From: Magnetovibrio sp.
GTDB lineage: Bacteria; Pseudomonadota; Alphaproteobacteria; Rhodospirillales; Magnetovibrionaceae
Assembly: GCA_028281525.1 (NCBI GenBank)
Contig: JANQJR010000019.1
Span: 1-64,000 of the forward strand
DNA length: 64,000 nucleotides
Direction: 5' to 3'
Shown here piece after piece: positions 1 through 10,127 of this stretch. The notes beneath the pieces are model-generated. The model was not told where the DNA came from, made no database searches, and saw only the letters and a list, made by a program, of their open reading frames with translations. The position numbers and the translations under genes were made by a program. How positions within the stretch are numbered: position 1 is the stretch's first letter; each line of letters opens with the position of its first letter.

Positions 1-1
1 G

Positions 2-553
2 TGGTTGGATTATCTGAAAAAAGAAGGCGCTACGGACGTGGTTCTGGCGGGGCATTCGCGCGGCGGCAACCAGACGGCATGGTTCGCGGCGCGGGAAAAC
101 GATCCCGTGGTGTCCAAGGTGGTTCTGATCGCGCCTGCGACGTGGAGTGCCGAACGCGCCGCCAAAAGCTTTCAGAAGCGTCACATGCGCAAGCTCGAAA
201 CGGTTCTGGCAAAGGCGCAGGCCTTGGCGGATGCTGGCAAGGGGGCGCAAATGATGACGGGCAACGGCGTGTTGTACTGCGCCGACGCGGATGTGAGCGC
301 GGATAGCTTCGTCAGCTATTACGAACCGGACGACCGCCGCCACACACCGACTTTGCTGAAGATGATCGCGAAACCCGTTTTGGTCATTGCCGGCAGTGCC
401 GATGATGTGGTGGTGGGCCTGATCGAAGAGGTGGAGTCCATGGCCAACGACGAGAAGATCCAGTTGGTTGTGGTCGACGAGGCGGATCACTTCTTCCTCG
501 ACTTCTATGCCGAGGACGCCGCCGACGCGATCCAGGAATTCTTGGGAAATTAG
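2..553 (+). CDS. Alpha/beta hydrolase, 5'-truncated by window edge
   Basis: The frame is open from the first bases, so the N-terminus lies outside the window. About 184 codons remain. Near the start of the visible part is the nucleophile elbow GHSRGG, which is the G-x-S-x-G signature of serine hydrolases with the alpha/beta fold. A later VLVIAGSADDVV strand-loop fits the region of the catalytic acid, and VDEADHFF near the C-terminus supplies a plausible catalytic histidine. The substrate cannot be told from this fragment. It ends 5 bases before the stop of the convergent gene on the other strand. The fold call is firm; esterase, lipase or peptidase activity is not distinguished. Confidence 0.75.
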   Translation, partial: WLDYLKKEGATDVVLAGHSRGGNQTAWFAARENDPVVSKVVLIAPATWSAERAAKSFQKRHMRKLETVLAKAQALADAGKGAQMMTGNGVLYCADADVSADSFVSYYEPDDRRHTPTLLKMIAKPVLVIAGSADDVVVGLIEEVESMANDEKIQLVVVDEADHFFLDFYAEDAADAIQEFLGN

Positions 554-558
554 GGCCT

Positions 559-1542
559 TTAAGGCAAGGGGCAGTTTTTTTCCGCCAAGTAGCGTTCCAA
601 CCGCCGCCGCGCGCGCTGGTCGCTCAGCTCCAGTTTGCCCTTCCAGTTGAGGCGCTGCAGAAGGATGCTGCCCAGTTTGTGCTTGGTATAGTCGCCTTCG
701 ATGCTGGCGGGATCGATGCCGAGTTTCCGGTACGTCAAATCCGATAGCCAATAGATGCTTTGAGCTTCGTCGCTGCGGTGAATGGCTTTGAGCCGTTTGA
801 GCGCCGCCGCGCGCACGTGGCCGGGCAGGTGGGCGAGCTTGTCGCTGACCACGCGTTTCAAGTTGCGCCACATGGTTTTATCGGTGGGATAGAAAGCGTA
901 CTTCGGCCACACCGCGCTGCCCGCGCTGTAGCCCATGGAGAGATGGATGCTGTCATACCCCAAGCGGTCGAACAGGCGGATGGAGTTGCGCATCAAGGAC
1001 GGCACGAAGGGGATGTCGGTTCCCAAACCGGGCTCTTCCACCGCCAGCTTGGCGATGGTGCGTTGGCAGACCTGCTTTTTGCGGGGATGAAGGATCAGGC
1101 GCGATAGCGCCAGCGGCATGACGCGTCCGTCTGTGGTTTTCATGTAGGGTATCAATTGCAGATCGACTGTGCGCACATACAGCCGCACACGTACGATGCA
1201 GCGGATTCTTAAGTGTGGGGCTTGCTGGTTCAGATCCGTTTCGATCAGATCCAAAATGTCTTGAGGCGACAGCACCCCGCCGCCGGGGATGGTGAAGTGA
1301 CGTTTCCACAACCGTTTGTCGCGGCGCAGCACCTTGCGGAAGCCGATGGGGCGAAGGCTGAGCAGCCGGTTCGGGTTCAATAACGAAATGCCCGCGGGCA
1401 CCAAGGTGGTCAACCGGTCGAGGAACTTGAATTTGTGGATCAGGTTGCCGACAGGATCATCCGGATCGGGAATCCAGACCTTGAACGGCAAAGGATGGAT
1501 GCCGTCCCAAGTGGCGGAGAAAGAACTGTTCGAGATGGACAT
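559..1542 (-). CDS. Unrecognised 327-residue basic protein
   Basis: I do not recognise this family. The protein is rich in Arg and Lys, has no signal peptide and no membrane segment. It begins with a Trp/Pro-rich stretch (WDGIHPLPFKVWIPDPDD). Other visible features are a Gly-rich turn (IPGGG, about residue 87), an Arg-rich strand pattern (RIRCIVRVRLYVRTVDLQ, about 112-130) and a basic C-terminal helix (DQRARRRLERYLAEK). It runs convergent to the hydrolase fragment with a 5-base gap. On the same strand as the glutathione transferase, it lies about 100 bases downstream of it. Codon use resembles that of its neighbours, and the antisense frames are much shorter, so it is probably a real gene. 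Confidence 0.6.
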   Translation of the reverse strand: MSISNSSFSATWDGIHPLPFKVWIPDPDDPVGNLIHKFKFLDRLTTLVPAGISLLNPNRLLSLRPIGFRKVLRRDKRLWKRHFTIPGGGVLSPQDILDLIETDLNQQAPHLRIRCIVRVRLYVRTVDLQLIPYMKTTDGRVMPLALSRLILHPRKKQVCQRTIAKLAVEEPGLGTDIPFVPSLMRNSIRLFDRLGYDSIHLSMGYSAGSAVWPKYAFYPTDKTMWRNLKRVVSDKLAHLPGHVRAAALKRLKAIHRSDEAQSIYWLSDLTYRKLGIDPASIEGDYTKHKLGSILLQRLNWKGKLELSDQRARRRLERYLAEKNCPLP

Positions 1543-1644
1543 GCCGCCTGCCGCCTCGCCATCAGAAAAGCGAATCGAATGCGCAATCTTGATGCGTTAC
1601 CTAGCAAGCCTGTGTGGAGGTTTTATGTCGTTTGGAAGAACAGC

Positions 1645-2259
1645 TTATGCCGTTTCCGCCCGCTTCACCGCGTCGCGCGCGCCGATGCGCCCGGTCCATG
1701 CCTCCAGGTGCGGATAATCGGATAGGGGAATGTCGGCGAAGTCTTCCAGGATGACCATCCACGGATACAGGATCATGTCGGCAATGGAATAGTCCCCGGC
1801 CAGGAAGTCTCGGCCTTGCGCCAAGGTGTCTTCCAGAACGCCCAGCGCTCGGCGCGCGCGTTCACGGGCGCGATCTTCGGAATACGTCTGCGGGTGTTCG
1901 GCTTGAAGCGTGTAATGATAGATGTCGAGCATCGCCGGCGTCAGACTGGCGGCTTCGAACAAAAGCCATTTGAGACATTCCGCGCGCACGGCCGGATGCT
2001 CAGGGCGGGGCAGGAAGCGTCCGGTTTTTTCCGCCAGGTAGATCATGATCGCAGACGATTCAAACAGTGCGGCGCCGGTTTCGGGATCGTAAACGCCCGG
2101 CACTTGACCGGTGGGGCTGGCGCGGCGGAAGCGTTCGAATTCGGGTGTGCCTTTCCGTAACGTGCGGTCGTTGATCAGGCGATGCTCGAGGCCCGTTTCT
2201 TCCAACAGGATTTGTACCTTCAGCACGTTCTGGCTGGGGTGGGCGAAGAGATCGATCAT
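1645..2259 (-). CDS. Glutathione S-transferase family protein
   Basis: A 204-residue cytosolic GST-type protein. It has an N-terminal thioredoxin-like domain (about 1-80) and a helical C-terminal domain (about 90-195). The glutathione-binding ESSAIMIYL motif at about residues 67-75 contains the conserved Glu-Ser that contacts the gamma-glutamyl group. TGQVPG supplies the cis-Pro loop. The C-terminal [13 protein letters not shown] is the typical N-capping/hydrophobic-staple segment. SQN near residues 9-11 looks like the Ser/Asn-containing active site of the YfcG/Ure2p-like (Nu) class rather than a Tyr class. Its ATG overlaps the stop codon of trmFO by four bases, so the two genes are probably translated from one message. 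Confidence 0.85.
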   Translation of the reverse strand: MIDLFAHPSQNVLKVQILLEETGLEHRLINDRTLRKGTPEFERFRRASPTGQVPGVYDPETGAALFESSAIMIYLAEKTGRFLPRPEHPAVRAECLKWLLFEAASLTPAMLDIYHYTLQAEHPQTYSEDRARERARRALGVLEDTLAQGRDFLAGDYSIADMILYPWMVILEDFADIPLSDYPHLEAWTGRIGARDAVKRAETA

Positions 2260-3650
2260 GTGGGCATGCCCTTGACCCAGCCGTCCAAGTCCTTGAGTGC
2301 GCGCGCGCAGATGGCGGCCTTGCGCGCCTTCTTGCGATCCCCGCGCTTGAGGCGTTTGCCTTTCAGTTCAGGTGGACGCTCATCGATATCGGCGGGTGGG
2401 AACAGGCCGAAGTTGATGTTCATGGGTTGGAAGCTGTCCGCTTCCGCGCCCCCCGTGACGTGGCCCAACAATGCGCCCAGTGCGGTGGTGGCGGGCGGTG
2501 TCACCATGTCACGTCCCAGTCGTTCGGCGGCGGCGAAGCGTCCGGCCAGCAGGCCGATGGCTGCGCTTTCCACGTAACCTTCGCAGCCGGTGATCTGTCC
2601 GGCGAAACGAATGTGAGGATGAGATTTCAAACGCAGCGTTTCGTCGAGCAGCTTCGGGCTCTTGATGAAGGTGTTCCGATGCATGCCGCCGAGCCGCGCG
2701 AATTGGGCGTTTTCCAGACCGGGGATGGTGCGAAATACGCGCTTTTGTTCGCCGTAAGTGAGCTTGGTCTGAAAGCCCACCATATTCCACAGATTGCCGA
2801 GCTTGTTGTCCTGGCGCAGTTGCACGATGGCGTGCGCGCGTTGGTCCGGCGCGTGTGGGTTGGTCAGGCCCACCGGCTTCATCGGACCGAAGGTCAGGGT
2901 TTCGCGGCCCCGCTCGGCCATCACTTCGATGGGCAGGCATCCTTCGAAATACGGCGTGTCTTTTTCCCAATCCTTGAAGTCCTGTTTTTCGGCGTCCAAA
3001 AGTGCATCAATGAAGGCGTTGTACTGGTCTTGGTCCATGGCGCAGTTGATGTAGTCCTTGCCGGTGCCCTTATCGTAGCGGGATTGGCACCAGGCTTGGT
3101 CGAAATCGATGCTGTCCCGGTAAACGATCGGTGCGATGGCGTCGAAAAACGCCATCTGTTCCGCGCCCGTGAATGAGCGGATGGACTCACTTAACGCGTC
3201 GGACGTCAAAGGGCCCGATGCGACGATGACGGTCTCGCCGTCGAACTTGTGCAGATCTGTCACTTCGAAGCGGCGGATTTGCAGCAAATGCTCACCGTGC
3301 AGCGCCACGTGCACGCGCGCGGAAAAGGCTTCGCGGTCCACCGCCAGTGCGCCGCCCGCCGGCACGCGGGTGGCGTCGGCGGCGCGCATGATCAAGGAGT
3401 TCATGCGCCGCATTTCTTCGTGCAGCAGACCCACTGCGTTGGCGGTGTGGTCGTCGGCGCGCAGCGAATTGGAACACACCAACTCGGCGAAACCGTCGGT
3501 CTGGTGCGCAGGCGTTTGCCGGTCGGGGCGCATTTCGTGCAGCATCACCGGCACGCCCGCCTGGGTGAGTTGCCACGCCGCTTCGGAGCCCGCAAGCCCG
3601 CCGCCGATGACGTGTACGAGGTTGCCGACGTTTGTCGATTGGGTATTCAT
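2256..3650 (-). CDS. trmFO: Folate/FAD-dependent tRNA m5U54 methyltransferase TrmFO
   Basis: This enzyme uses 5,10-methylenetetrahydrofolate and reduced FAD to methylate U54 in the T-loop of tRNA. The N-terminus [17 protein letters not shown] is the FAD-binding Rossmann fingerprint. [12 protein letters not shown] holds the conserved catalytic-region cysteine, and [10 protein letters not shown] and [16 protein letters not shown] are family-typical. At 464 residues it matches the usual length of about 450-470. I start it at the ATG at 3650 rather than at 3686, because the extra 12 residues upstream are not family-like and an AGG lies just before the chosen ATG. It overlaps the downstream GST by ATGA. 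TrmFO is common in Alphaproteobacteria and Firmicutes. Confidence 0.95.
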   Translation of the reverse strand: MNTQSTNVGNLVHVIGGGLAGSEAAWQLTQAGVPVMLHEMRPDRQTPAHQTDGFAELVCSNSLRADDHTANAVGLLHEEMRRMNSLIMRAADATRVPAGGALAVDREAFSARVHVALHGEHLLQIRRFEVTDLHKFDGETVIVASGPLTSDALSESIRSFTGAEQMAFFDAIAPIVYRDSIDFDQAWCQSRYDKGTGKDYINCAMDQDQYNAFIDALLDAEKQDFKDWEKDTPYFEGCLPIEVMAERGRETLTFGPMKPVGLTNPHAPDQRAHAIVQLRQDNKLGNLWNMVGFQTKLTYGEQKRVFRTIPGLENAQFARLGGMHRNTFIKSPKLLDETLRLKSHPHIRFAGQITGCEGYVESAAIGLLAGRFAAAERLGRDMVTPPATTALGALLGHVTGGAEADSFQPMNINFGLFPPADIDERPPELKGKRLKRGDRKKARKAAICARALKDLDGWVKGMPT

Positions 3651-3791
3651 GCGCCTGTCATAGTCGTCTTGGGGGCCGCTGTCCATGGGATTGCGGTGGG
3701 ATGTTGCGGGCTTGACAGGGGTGTGCCGGGGCGCTACCTCACCCCCAAAGCCAATGCGCAGAGCGCAGCAGATGACAGGGAGTGCCGAGAC

Positions 3792-4235
3792 GTGGAGCCG
3801 TTCCAGAGCGAAACCTTCAAAATGGTCCTCATCGCCGTGATGGTGATCGTGTTCATACGGTATTTGCCGCGCATCAAGGCCAAAATGCTAGGCATCCCGT
3901 TCGTCAGCGCCGAAGATATCAAGTCCCGCATTGATGCGGGGGAGGACCTGCTGGTCATCGACGTGCGCACTGCGGGTGAGTTTACCGGCAACTTGGGCCA
4001 TATCGAAGGGGCCTTGAACCTGGAAGCCAGCACGCTGTCGTCCAAGCTCTCTCAGCTGGGGGAACAGTTGGAGCCTTACAAAAACGATCCCATTGTGGTG
4101 ACGTGCCGCACCGATAATCGCTCTCCCGGCGCGGCGCGGGTGCTGTTTCAAAGTGGGTTCAAGAACCTGATGATTATGGGTGGCGGCATGAGCGGCTGGA
4201 ACCGCAAGGGCTTCCCTGTGGCGTATAAGCGCTGA
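3792..4235 (+). CDS. Membrane-anchored rhodanese-like protein
   Basis: A 147-residue protein with one N-terminal hydrophobic segment (about 11-24) followed by a single rhodanese domain (about 38-145). The active-site loop VTCRTDNRS contains the catalytic Cys at about residue 105, and [23 protein letters not shown] is split around the conserved rhodanese D-V-R and H-I-x-G-A motifs. The orientation of the domain relative to the membrane is not clear. I chose the GTG at 3792 because AGGGAG lies nine bases upstream; the alternative is the ATG at 3822, which has no clear ribosome site. Upstream in-frame sequence is antisense to trmFO and is not part of the gene. The sulfur donor and acceptor are unknown. 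Confidence 0.8.
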   Translation: MEPFQSETFKMVLIAVMVIVFIRYLPRIKAKMLGIPFVSAEDIKSRIDAGEDLLVIDVRTAGEFTGNLGHIEGALNLEASTLSSKLSQLGEQLEPYKNDPIVVTCRTDNRSPGAARVLFQSGFKNLMIMGGGMSGWNRKGFPVAYKR

Positions 4236-4247
4236 TATCAGAAAAAC

Positions 4248-4469
4248 TTAGACCAAACGGCAATCGTTTTGATCGTCGTCAGCCAGGTGCTCTCGGATGG
4301 ACGTGAGGTCGAGGCGCCGTGGCAAAGGCGTGCGTCGCGTCTTGAAGGTGGCAAGGCTGTTCGGCAGGAACTGTGAACAGGCTGAACCGCCGACGACGGC
4401 GGTGATGGAGGTGCATTTCCCCTTGGCGCAATAAAAGCAGCCGATGCGGTTGCAGTTTAAAGTGTTCAT
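4248..4469 (-). CDS. Small cysteine-rich protein, possible metal binder
   Basis: A 73-residue protein of unknown function. Its N-terminal half carries Cys at 6, 11, 14, 19 and 31 (NCNRIGCFYCAKGKC followed by SAC), a spacing suited to a zinc site or a small iron-sulfur cluster. One more Cys lies near the C-terminus. The C-terminal half is basic (KTRRTPLPRRLDL). There is no signal peptide. It stands alone between the convergent rhodanese gene and the hemerythrin gene. The ribosome site is weak. A second overlapping frame (4279-4500) on the same strand is His/Arg-biased and lacks an organised motif, so I prefer this frame. Function is not assigned. Confidence 0.55.
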   Translation of the reverse strand: MNTLNCNRIGCFYCAKGKCTSITAVVGGSACSQFLPNSLATFKTRRTPLPRRLDLTSIREHLADDDQNDCRLV

Positions 4470-4619
4470 GACGTATCTGGCCCCGCCAAAAATCGCTCAT
4501 AAGTATACACTAGCAGAACCATGCAACAATCGCACGACTTTTCGTTGACGCTTTTATGAATATGGTTGTGTGCGCGAAAGGGTGCGCTTTGCGCAGGGAT
4601 TTACGGGCACGGAAGCGTT

Positions 4620-5042
4620 TTATATGTCGTCGTCTTCGCGCTGCAGGAATTCGCGGATTTGGGTATCGCTGGCGACGATATGGCGCAGCACCCAAACTTG
4701 CATCAAGCTGACCAGGCCCTTCCAGTCTTCCATGGCATTGCCGTTCATCACGTCTTCGGCGATATTGGCGACTTCGTTGCGCAAGTCTTCGTGTTCGCGC
4801 AGGTGCTGTTCCAGGCCGGGATAACCGATGTTGCGCATGATGCGCTCCTCGTATTCGAAATGCGCCAGGGCGTGGTCCACCAAGTCCTTGAATGCGGTCT
4901 GTTTTTCTGCAATGTGGGTGTCGTTGTTGGAGAGCACTTCCAACAGGTTCTGGGACAGATAGATGAGCTCTTGGTGTTGGCGGTCGATGGACAGGATGTC
5001 CGTGGAGAATTTGTCCGACCACTCCAAGTTTTTGTGGTTCAT
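4620..5042 (-). CDS. Bacteriohemerythrin, single-domain di-iron O2-binding protein
   Basis: A 140-residue protein formed by one hemerythrin domain. All seven expected di-iron ligands can be placed: His23 (DRQHQEL), His61 and Glu65 (HFEYEE), His80 and His84 (HLREHED), His121 and Asp126 (HIVASD). The family binds O2 reversibly in the cytoplasm and in some bacteria delivers it to enzymes or senses it. I chose the ATG at 5042 over the in-frame start 54 bases upstream, because GAGGAG sits seven bases before it and homologous domains start at this point. It appears monocistronic, with a possible promoter about 100 bases upstream. Confidence 0.93.
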   Translation of the reverse strand: MNHKNLEWSDKFSTDILSIDRQHQELIYLSQNLLEVLSNNDTHIAEKQTAFKDLVDHALAHFEYEERIMRNIGYPGLEQHLREHEDLRNEVANIAEDVMNGNAMEDWKGLVSLMQVWVLRHIVASDTQIREFLQREDDDI

Positions 5043-5146
5043 GTTAGGCTCCTCACCCCAAGTGGTACCTCCATTCGGGCGCGAAAAGCGGAACATCGGC
5101 TCGGGAAAGCGTAAGGTCCGGGGGGTAATCCTTTCGCATTAGTATA

Positions 5147-5176
5147 ATTATATACAAGATGGTTCATAGGAAGCAA
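5147..5176 (-). promoter_or_regulatory. Candidate sigma70 promoter for bacteriohemerythrin
   Basis: Read on the minus strand there is TTGCTT, an 18-base spacer, then a perfect TATAAT. It points toward the hemerythrin gene, whose start lies about 105 bases downstream. The whole area is AT-rich compared with the surroundings. No second box for a regulator is obvious. Confidence 0.4.
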
Positions 5177-5307
5177 TGAACGGGCTGAAAAAAGAGAAAA
5201 AAATACCTGCTTGTAACAAAACTGCCATAATGGTGTCGGGTTGTGGGTGATAACATTTCTGTAACGAAAGTCCAGACACACATACCAAACACGCATGAGG
5301 GAAAAAC

Positions 5308-6894
5308 ATGGCGAACGCCTCAATGGGGGGCGCAGGCGGCCTGGAAGTTGAACTGAAGTTCGAAATGACGGCCGCTCAAGTGCGTAAGCTGTGCCGTTCC
5401 GCTGCTTTAAAGGCTCTACAGAGCGCTCCCGCGCGCACCAAGACACTGCGCGCAACATACTTCGATACCCCCGATTTTCAGCTTGCCGCACGCGAGGTGT
5501 CCCTACGCGTGCGTAAGGAAAGCCGCAAGTACGTGCAATGCTTCAAAGCGAAAGCCGTGGATCAAGACGCGTCCGGTTTCGCGCGTCATGAATGGGAATG
5601 GGCGGTGCCCGGGCCGGATTTGGACATGTCCCTGCTGCGCGCGGACGCGGATATCAAAGCGTTGTTGAAAGGCGTGAACTTCGCTTCCCTGGCGCCGATC
5701 TTTACCAGTGAGATGAAGCGCCAAAGCCACGAGTTGCGCACCCCCGGCGGGGCGGAGATTTCGTGCGACATCGATCAGGGGCGCGTCTATGCCGCTCAAA
5801 GCGATGAGGTGATCGAAACACCCGTCCACGAATTGGAATTGGAGCTCAAATCCGGAGCAACGGGCGAACTGTTGCGTACCGCCAACCTGATCACCGATAC
5901 CGTTCCCGCACGGTTGTCCAGCCGCACCAAGGCGCACCGTGGTCACATCTTGGCGCGCGGCAATGGCCATGAGTGGGTCAAGGCCAATCATCCGCCTTTG
6001 GCGAAAGGCGTCACGGCCGAAGAGGTCTTGCGCTCCTCGGTGATGGAAGGCCTGCAACACCTGATCGCCAACGAGGATTGCGTGCTGCACCGCTGCCACA
6101 TCGAAGGTGTGCATCAGATGCGTGTTGCGACCCGGCGCATGCGGTCCGTTATCACCACGTTCAAGAAGCTGTTGCCCAAGGGCAGTTATGAAGAGTTGAG
6201 CCAGGCACTGAAGGACGCGGGCTCCGCCTTGGGACCGGCGCGCGACTGGGACGTGTTCCTGGACGAAGTTCTGGCCGGTGTGGAACAGGGATTCGACGAC
6301 GAACCCGCGCTCAAGTTCATGCGCGAACGCGCCCAGTTGCGCCAGGAGCAAGGCTATCAAGCCGCGCAGAAGATGATCCATTCGCCTGCGTATGCGAAGA
6401 TGCTCACGGACTCGTTGTTCTGGGTTGCGAATTCCGTATGGCGCGAACAACACCTGTCGGAAACGTCCGCTAAACTGCTGGCGCCCGCCACCGATATCGC
6501 CAAGGAAATTCTCGCCAAGCGTCACGCGCGGTTGCTCAAGGCGGGCAAGGGGCTTAAGCACCTGACCATCGACCAGCGCCATCAGTTGCGCATCGCCATC
6601 AAGAAGGCGCGTTACGCCGCTGCATTCTTTGCCGAGCTTTATCCCCCCAAAACCACCAAGGCGTATTTGCGGGGACTCAAGTCGTTGCAAGAAGCGCTGG
6701 GCCATCTGAACGACTTGGCGACGGCGGAGCGCCTGATGACGGATCTGGCGACGGATGTGAAGGGCAAGGATGCGCACACCATTCACAAGGCCGCCGGTCT
6801 GGTAGAAGGTTGGTATATGCACGCCGACAGCCTGCGCGAAAACGATCTACTCAAAGGCTGGAACGCATTCCGCCGTGCCAAAACGTTTTGGTGA
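5308..6894 (+). CDS. CYTH-CHAD domain protein, probable inorganic triphosphatase
   Basis: A 528-residue fusion. The N-terminal CYTH domain (about 12-210) begins with the E-x-E-x-K signature LEVELKF and contains alternating basic and acidic strands (LRVRKESRKYVQCFKAK; HELELELKSG) that line the triphosphate tunnel. The C-terminal CHAD domain (about 235-525) is alpha-helical and rich in conserved His and Arg (VHQMRVATRRMRS; HQLRIAIKKARYAAAFF). CYTH enzymes hydrolyse inorganic triphosphate or related organic triphosphates using Mg2+ or Mn2+; CHAD domains bind polyphosphate. It is a soluble cytoplasmic protein. The GC-rich gene follows a 210-base AT-rich gap. A palindromic repeat follows its stop. 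Confidence 0.9.
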   Translation: MANASMGGAGGLEVELKFEMTAAQVRKLCRSAALKALQSAPARTKTLRATYFDTPDFQLAAREVSLRVRKESRKYVQCFKAKAVDQDASGFARHEWEWAVPGPDLDMSLLRADADIKALLKGVNFASLAPIFTSEMKRQSHELRTPGGAEISCDIDQGRVYAAQSDEVIETPVHELELELKSGATGELLRTANLITDTVPARLSSRTKAHRGHILARGNGHEWVKANHPPLAKGVTAEEVLRSSVMEGLQHLIANEDCVLHRCHIEGVHQMRVATRRMRSVITTFKKLLPKGSYEELSQALKDAGSALGPARDWDVFLDEVLAGVEQGFDDEPALKFMRERAQLRQEQGYQAAQKMIHSPAYAKMLTDSLFWVANSVWREQHLSETSAKLLAPATDIAKEILAKRHARLLKAGKGLKHLTIDQRHQLRIAIKKARYAAAFFAELYPPKTTKAYLRGLKSLQEALGHLNDLATAERLMTDLATDVKGKDAHTIHKAAGLVEGWYMHADSLRENDLLKGWNAFRRAKTFW

Positions 6895-6900
6895 TTGTTG

Positions 6901-6986
6901 GTCATTGCGAGGAACGCAGTAACGAAGCAATCCAGGGCCTAGGTTCGATTTCTGGATTGCTTTGCAGCTTGGCTACTCGCAATGAC
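6901..6986. repeat. REP-like palindromic repeat, copy 1
   Basis: An imperfect inverted repeat. The outer arms are GTCATTGCGAG and CTCGCAATGAC, and an inner pair is GCAATCCAG and CTGGATTGC. It fills the gap between two convergent genes. A related copy is at 34902-34988. This is the style of dispersed intergenic palindrome found in many proteobacteria. It could act as a bidirectional terminator or mRNA-stabilising hairpin. Confidence 0.8.
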
Positions 6987-7008
6987 GCTCGGTACTGCGT
7001 CCACCGGC

Positions 7009-9861
7009 TTACGCACTTTTCCTGCGCGCCTTGCTTTTCTTGAGATACGGGGCCAAGTATTTGCCGGTGTAGCTCTTTTTCACCTTGGCGACGTCTTCGG
7101 GCGTGCCTTCGGCGACGATTTGGCCGCCTTTCGACCCTCCTTCCGGACCCAGATCGATGATCCAATCGGCGGTCTTGATAACCTCCAGATTGTGTTCGAT
7201 CACGATCATGGTGTTGCCTTGCTCGACCAGGGTATGCAGCACCTCCAGCAGTTTCTTGACGTCTTCGAAGTGCAGCCCCGTGGTCGGTTCGTCGAGAATG
7301 TAGAGTGTCTTGCCGGTGGCGCGCTTGGACAGTTCCTTGGCGAGCTTCACGCGTTGCGCTTCACCGCCTGATAGTGTCGTCGCCTGCTGGCCCAGGTGGA
7401 TATAGCTGAGGCCCACCTGATTCAACGTCGCCAGTTTGTCACGGATCGCAGGCACCGCCTTGAAGAACTCGACGCCTTCTTCCACGGTCATGTCCAACAC
7501 GTCGGCGATGGACTTGCCGCGGAATTCGATCTCCAGCGTTTCGCGGTTGTACCTTTTACCTTTGCACACATCGCATTCGACGTAGACGTCGGGCAGGAAG
7601 TGCATTTCGATCTTGATCACACCGTCGCCCTGGCACGCCTCGCAGCGCCCCCCCTTGACGTTGAAGCTGAAGCGCCCGGGCTTGTAGCCGCGCCGCTGCG
7701 CTTCGGGCAGGCCTGCGAACCATTCGCGGATCGGGGTGAACGCGCCGGTGTACGTCGCGGGGTTGGAGCGGGGTGTCCTGCCGATGGGCGATTGGTCGAT
7801 GTCGACGATCTTATCGATCAGTTCGATCCCGTCGATGCGCTCATGCGTGCCCGCGTGTTGGCGTGCGCCGTGAAGGCGGCGCGCCAAGGCCTTGTACATG
7901 GTTTCGATCACCAACGAGGATTTACCGCCGCCGCTGACGCCGGTGACACAGGTGAACGTGCCCAGCGGAAAGTCCACATCGACCTTTTGCAGGTTGTTGG
8001 CCTCCGCGCCGATGACGGAAACGAATTGGCCCTTCTTGCCGGCACGGCGGGTTGCGGGCAGGGGCACTTCGCGCCGGCCGGTCAAGTATTGTCCGGTGAT
8101 GCTCTTGGGCTCTTTCATGACCGCGTCCGGCGTGCCGCTGGCGATCACCTCGCCGCCGTGCACGCCCGCGCCTGGCCCCAAGTCCAACAGGTAATCCGCC
8201 GTGCGGATGGCGTCTTCGTCGTGCTCCACCACAATCACGGTGTTGCCCAGGTCACGAAGCCGTTTCAATGTTTCCAACAGGCGGTCGTTGTCGCGCTGAT
8301 GCAGGCCGATACTGGGCTCGTCCAACACGTACAGCACGCCGGTCAGCCCGGAGCCGATCTGGCTCGCCAAGCGGATGCGTTGGCTTTCCCCGCCCGACAG
8401 CGTGCCGGACGCACGGCTCAGCGTTAAGTACTCCAGCCCCACATTGACGAGGAAGCCCAAGCGTTCATTGATTTCGCGCAGGATACGCCGGGCGATTTCG
8501 CGCTGCTGGCGGGTCATGTCCTTATGGCACGACTTGAACCATTTGGCCGCTTCATCGATGGACATGTCCGTGACTTCGGAAATATTCAGGCTATTGATTT
8601 TCACCGCCAGAGCTTCCGGCTTGAGACGATGACCGCCGCAGGCTTCGCAGTCGGTGACGGTTTGATACTTGCCCAGTTCGTCGCGCACCCAGTTGCTGTC
8701 CGTTTCCAGCCAGCGCCGTTCCATGTTGGGGATCACGCCCTCGAACGGTTTGGTGACTTGGTAGTTCTTGCGCCCGTCGTCGTAGCGCATGGTCACCGTT
8801 TCGCCGTCCGTGCCGTAAAGCAACACGTTCTGAATTTTTTCGTCGAGTTCGGAAAACGGCGTGTGCAAATCGAAACCGAAGTGTGCGGCGAGGCTCTCCA
8901 GAGTTTGGTTGTAATAAGGCGACGAAGATCCCGCCCACGGTGCAATGACGCCTTGGCTCAATGTCAAACGATCGTCGGGAATCACCAGTTCGGGATCGAA
9001 ATACATTTCCGTGCCCAACCCGTCGCAAGATGGGCATGCGCCGAACGGGTTGTTGAAGGAAAACAGGCGCGGCTCGATCTCATCGATGGTGAAACCGGAT
9101 ACGGGGCAAGCGAACTTGGCGCTGAAGGTGGTGCGCTCATTGTCGTCGGCGCCTTCAGTGAAGGCCAGGCCGTCGGACAGCGAAAGCGCGGTTTCGAAGC
9201 TGTCGGCCAAACGCGTTTCGATCCCTTCCTTCACGCGAATGCGGTCCACCACGACCTCAATGTCGTGCTTGACCTTTTTGTTGAGTGCCGGGACCTCGCC
9301 GATGTCATAGACTTGGCCGTCCACCTTGATGCGCTGGAAGCCCTTTTTCGCGAGCTCCTGCATCTCCTTTTTGTACTCGCCCTTGCGCCCGCGCACGATG
9401 GGCGCCAGCAGCAGCAAGCGGGTTCCATCGTCCATGGCCATCACCCGGTCGACCATTTGGCTGACCGTCTGGCTTTCGATGGGCAGGCCCGTGGCGGGCG
9501 AATGCGGTACGCCGACGCGCGCCCACAACAGGCGCATATAGTCGTAAATTTCGGTGACCGTGCCGACGGTGGAGCGGGGATTGCGGCTGGTGGTCTTCTG
9601 TTCGATGGAGATGGCGGGGCTCAAGCCTTCGATCAGATCGACATCGGGCTTGGCCATCAATTCCAGGAACTGGCGCGCATACGCCGACAGGCTTTCGACA
9701 TAACGCCGCTGGCCTTCCGCGTAAATCGTATCGAACGCCAATGAAGATTTGCCGGAACCCGACAGACCGGTGATGACAACCAGCTTGTCGCGGGGAATCC
9801 GGACCTCGACATCCTTCAAATTATGTTCGCGGGCGCCGCTGACGTGGATGAAATCGTGCAT
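7009..9861 (-). CDS. uvrA: Excinuclease ABC subunit UvrA
   Basis: The DNA damage-recognition ATPase of nucleotide excision repair; as a dimer it loads UvrB on lesions. The 950 residues are normal for the family. It has two ABC modules, with Walker [15 protein letters not shown] near the N-terminus and [14 protein letters not shown] in the second half, and two LSGGE signatures ([13 protein letters not shown] and [13 protein letters not shown]). Zinc-binding Cys pairs are visible (CPVSG with [20 protein letters not shown] with CDVCKG). I start at the ATG at 9861 ([16 protein letters not shown]), which aligns with other UvrA proteins; the 24 extra upstream residues are unlikely. I saw no alphaproteobacterial LexA box (GTTC-N7-GTTC) upstream. 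Confidence 0.98.
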   Translation of the reverse strand: MHDFIHVSGAREHNLKDVEVRIPRDKLVVITGLSGSGKSSLAFDTIYAEGQRRYVESLSAYARQFLELMAKPDVDLIEGLSPAISIEQKTTSRNPRSTVGTVTEIYDYMRLLWARVGVPHSPATGLPIESQTVSQMVDRVMAMDDGTRLLLLAPIVRGRKGEYKKEMQELAKKGFQRIKVDGQVYDIGEVPALNKKVKHDIEVVVDRIRVKEGIETRLADSFETALSLSDGLAFTEGADDNERTTFSAKFACPVSGFTIDEIEPRLFSFNNPFGACPSCDGLGTEMYFDPELVIPDDRLTLSQGVIAPWAGSSSPYYNQTLESLAAHFGFDLHTPFSELDEKIQNVLLYGTDGETVTMRYDDGRKNYQVTKPFEGVIPNMERRWLETDSNWVRDELGKYQTVTDCEACGGHRLKPEALAVKINSLNISEVTDMSIDEAAKWFKSCHKDMTRQQREIARRILREINERLGFLVNVGLEYLTLSRASGTLSGGESQRIRLASQIGSGLTGVLYVLDEPSIGLHQRDNDRLLETLKRLRDLGNTVIVVEHDEDAIRTADYLLDLGPGAGVHGGEVIASGTPDAVMKEPKSITGQYLTGRREVPLPATRRAGKKGQFVSVIGAEANNLQKVDVDFPLGTFTCVTGVSGGGKSSLVIETMYKALARRLHGARQHAGTHERIDGIELIDKIVDIDQSPIGRTPRSNPATYTGAFTPIREWFAGLPEAQRRGYKPGRFSFNVKGGRCEACQGDGVIKIEMHFLPDVYVECDVCKGKRYNRETLEIEFRGKSIADVLDMTVEEGVEFFKAVPAIRDKLATLNQVGLSYIHLGQQATTLSGGEAQRVKLAKELSKRATGKTLYILDEPTTGLHFEDVKKLLEVLHTLVEQGNTMIVIEHNLEVIKTADWIIDLGPEGGSKGGQIVAEGTPEDVAKVKKSYTGKYLAPYLKKSKARRKSA

Positions 9862-10127
9862 TTTATGGCATCTTGGTGAATCGGGGGTCGCTTGGCTTTC
9901 TGCGCAAGAATGAAGGGTCAGATTTAGACCCATGCGGTGTAGGCGTAAAGCTTTTGATATATTTATAGTGCTAAAGTGAGAGGATACTTACAAAAATCAC
10001 TGGATTTACGGTTCTGAAATGGTGAAAATACAGCCCGATGGGAGGCAGCCGGCGCCAACTTGGCTGTATAATAGGGAGAACGACCAAAGAGACGGTCTAG
10101 GGGGTGGCTCTTTGGATGTTGGAATGA

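Noticed and set aside
3249..3791. N-terminal extension of the rhodanese frame
   Set aside because: This part is antisense to trmFO; the ribosome site at 3777 marks the real start.
9862..10127. Search for an SOS box upstream of uvrA
   Set aside because: No GTTC-N7-GTTC or GAAC-N7-GAAC pair is visible in the gap.
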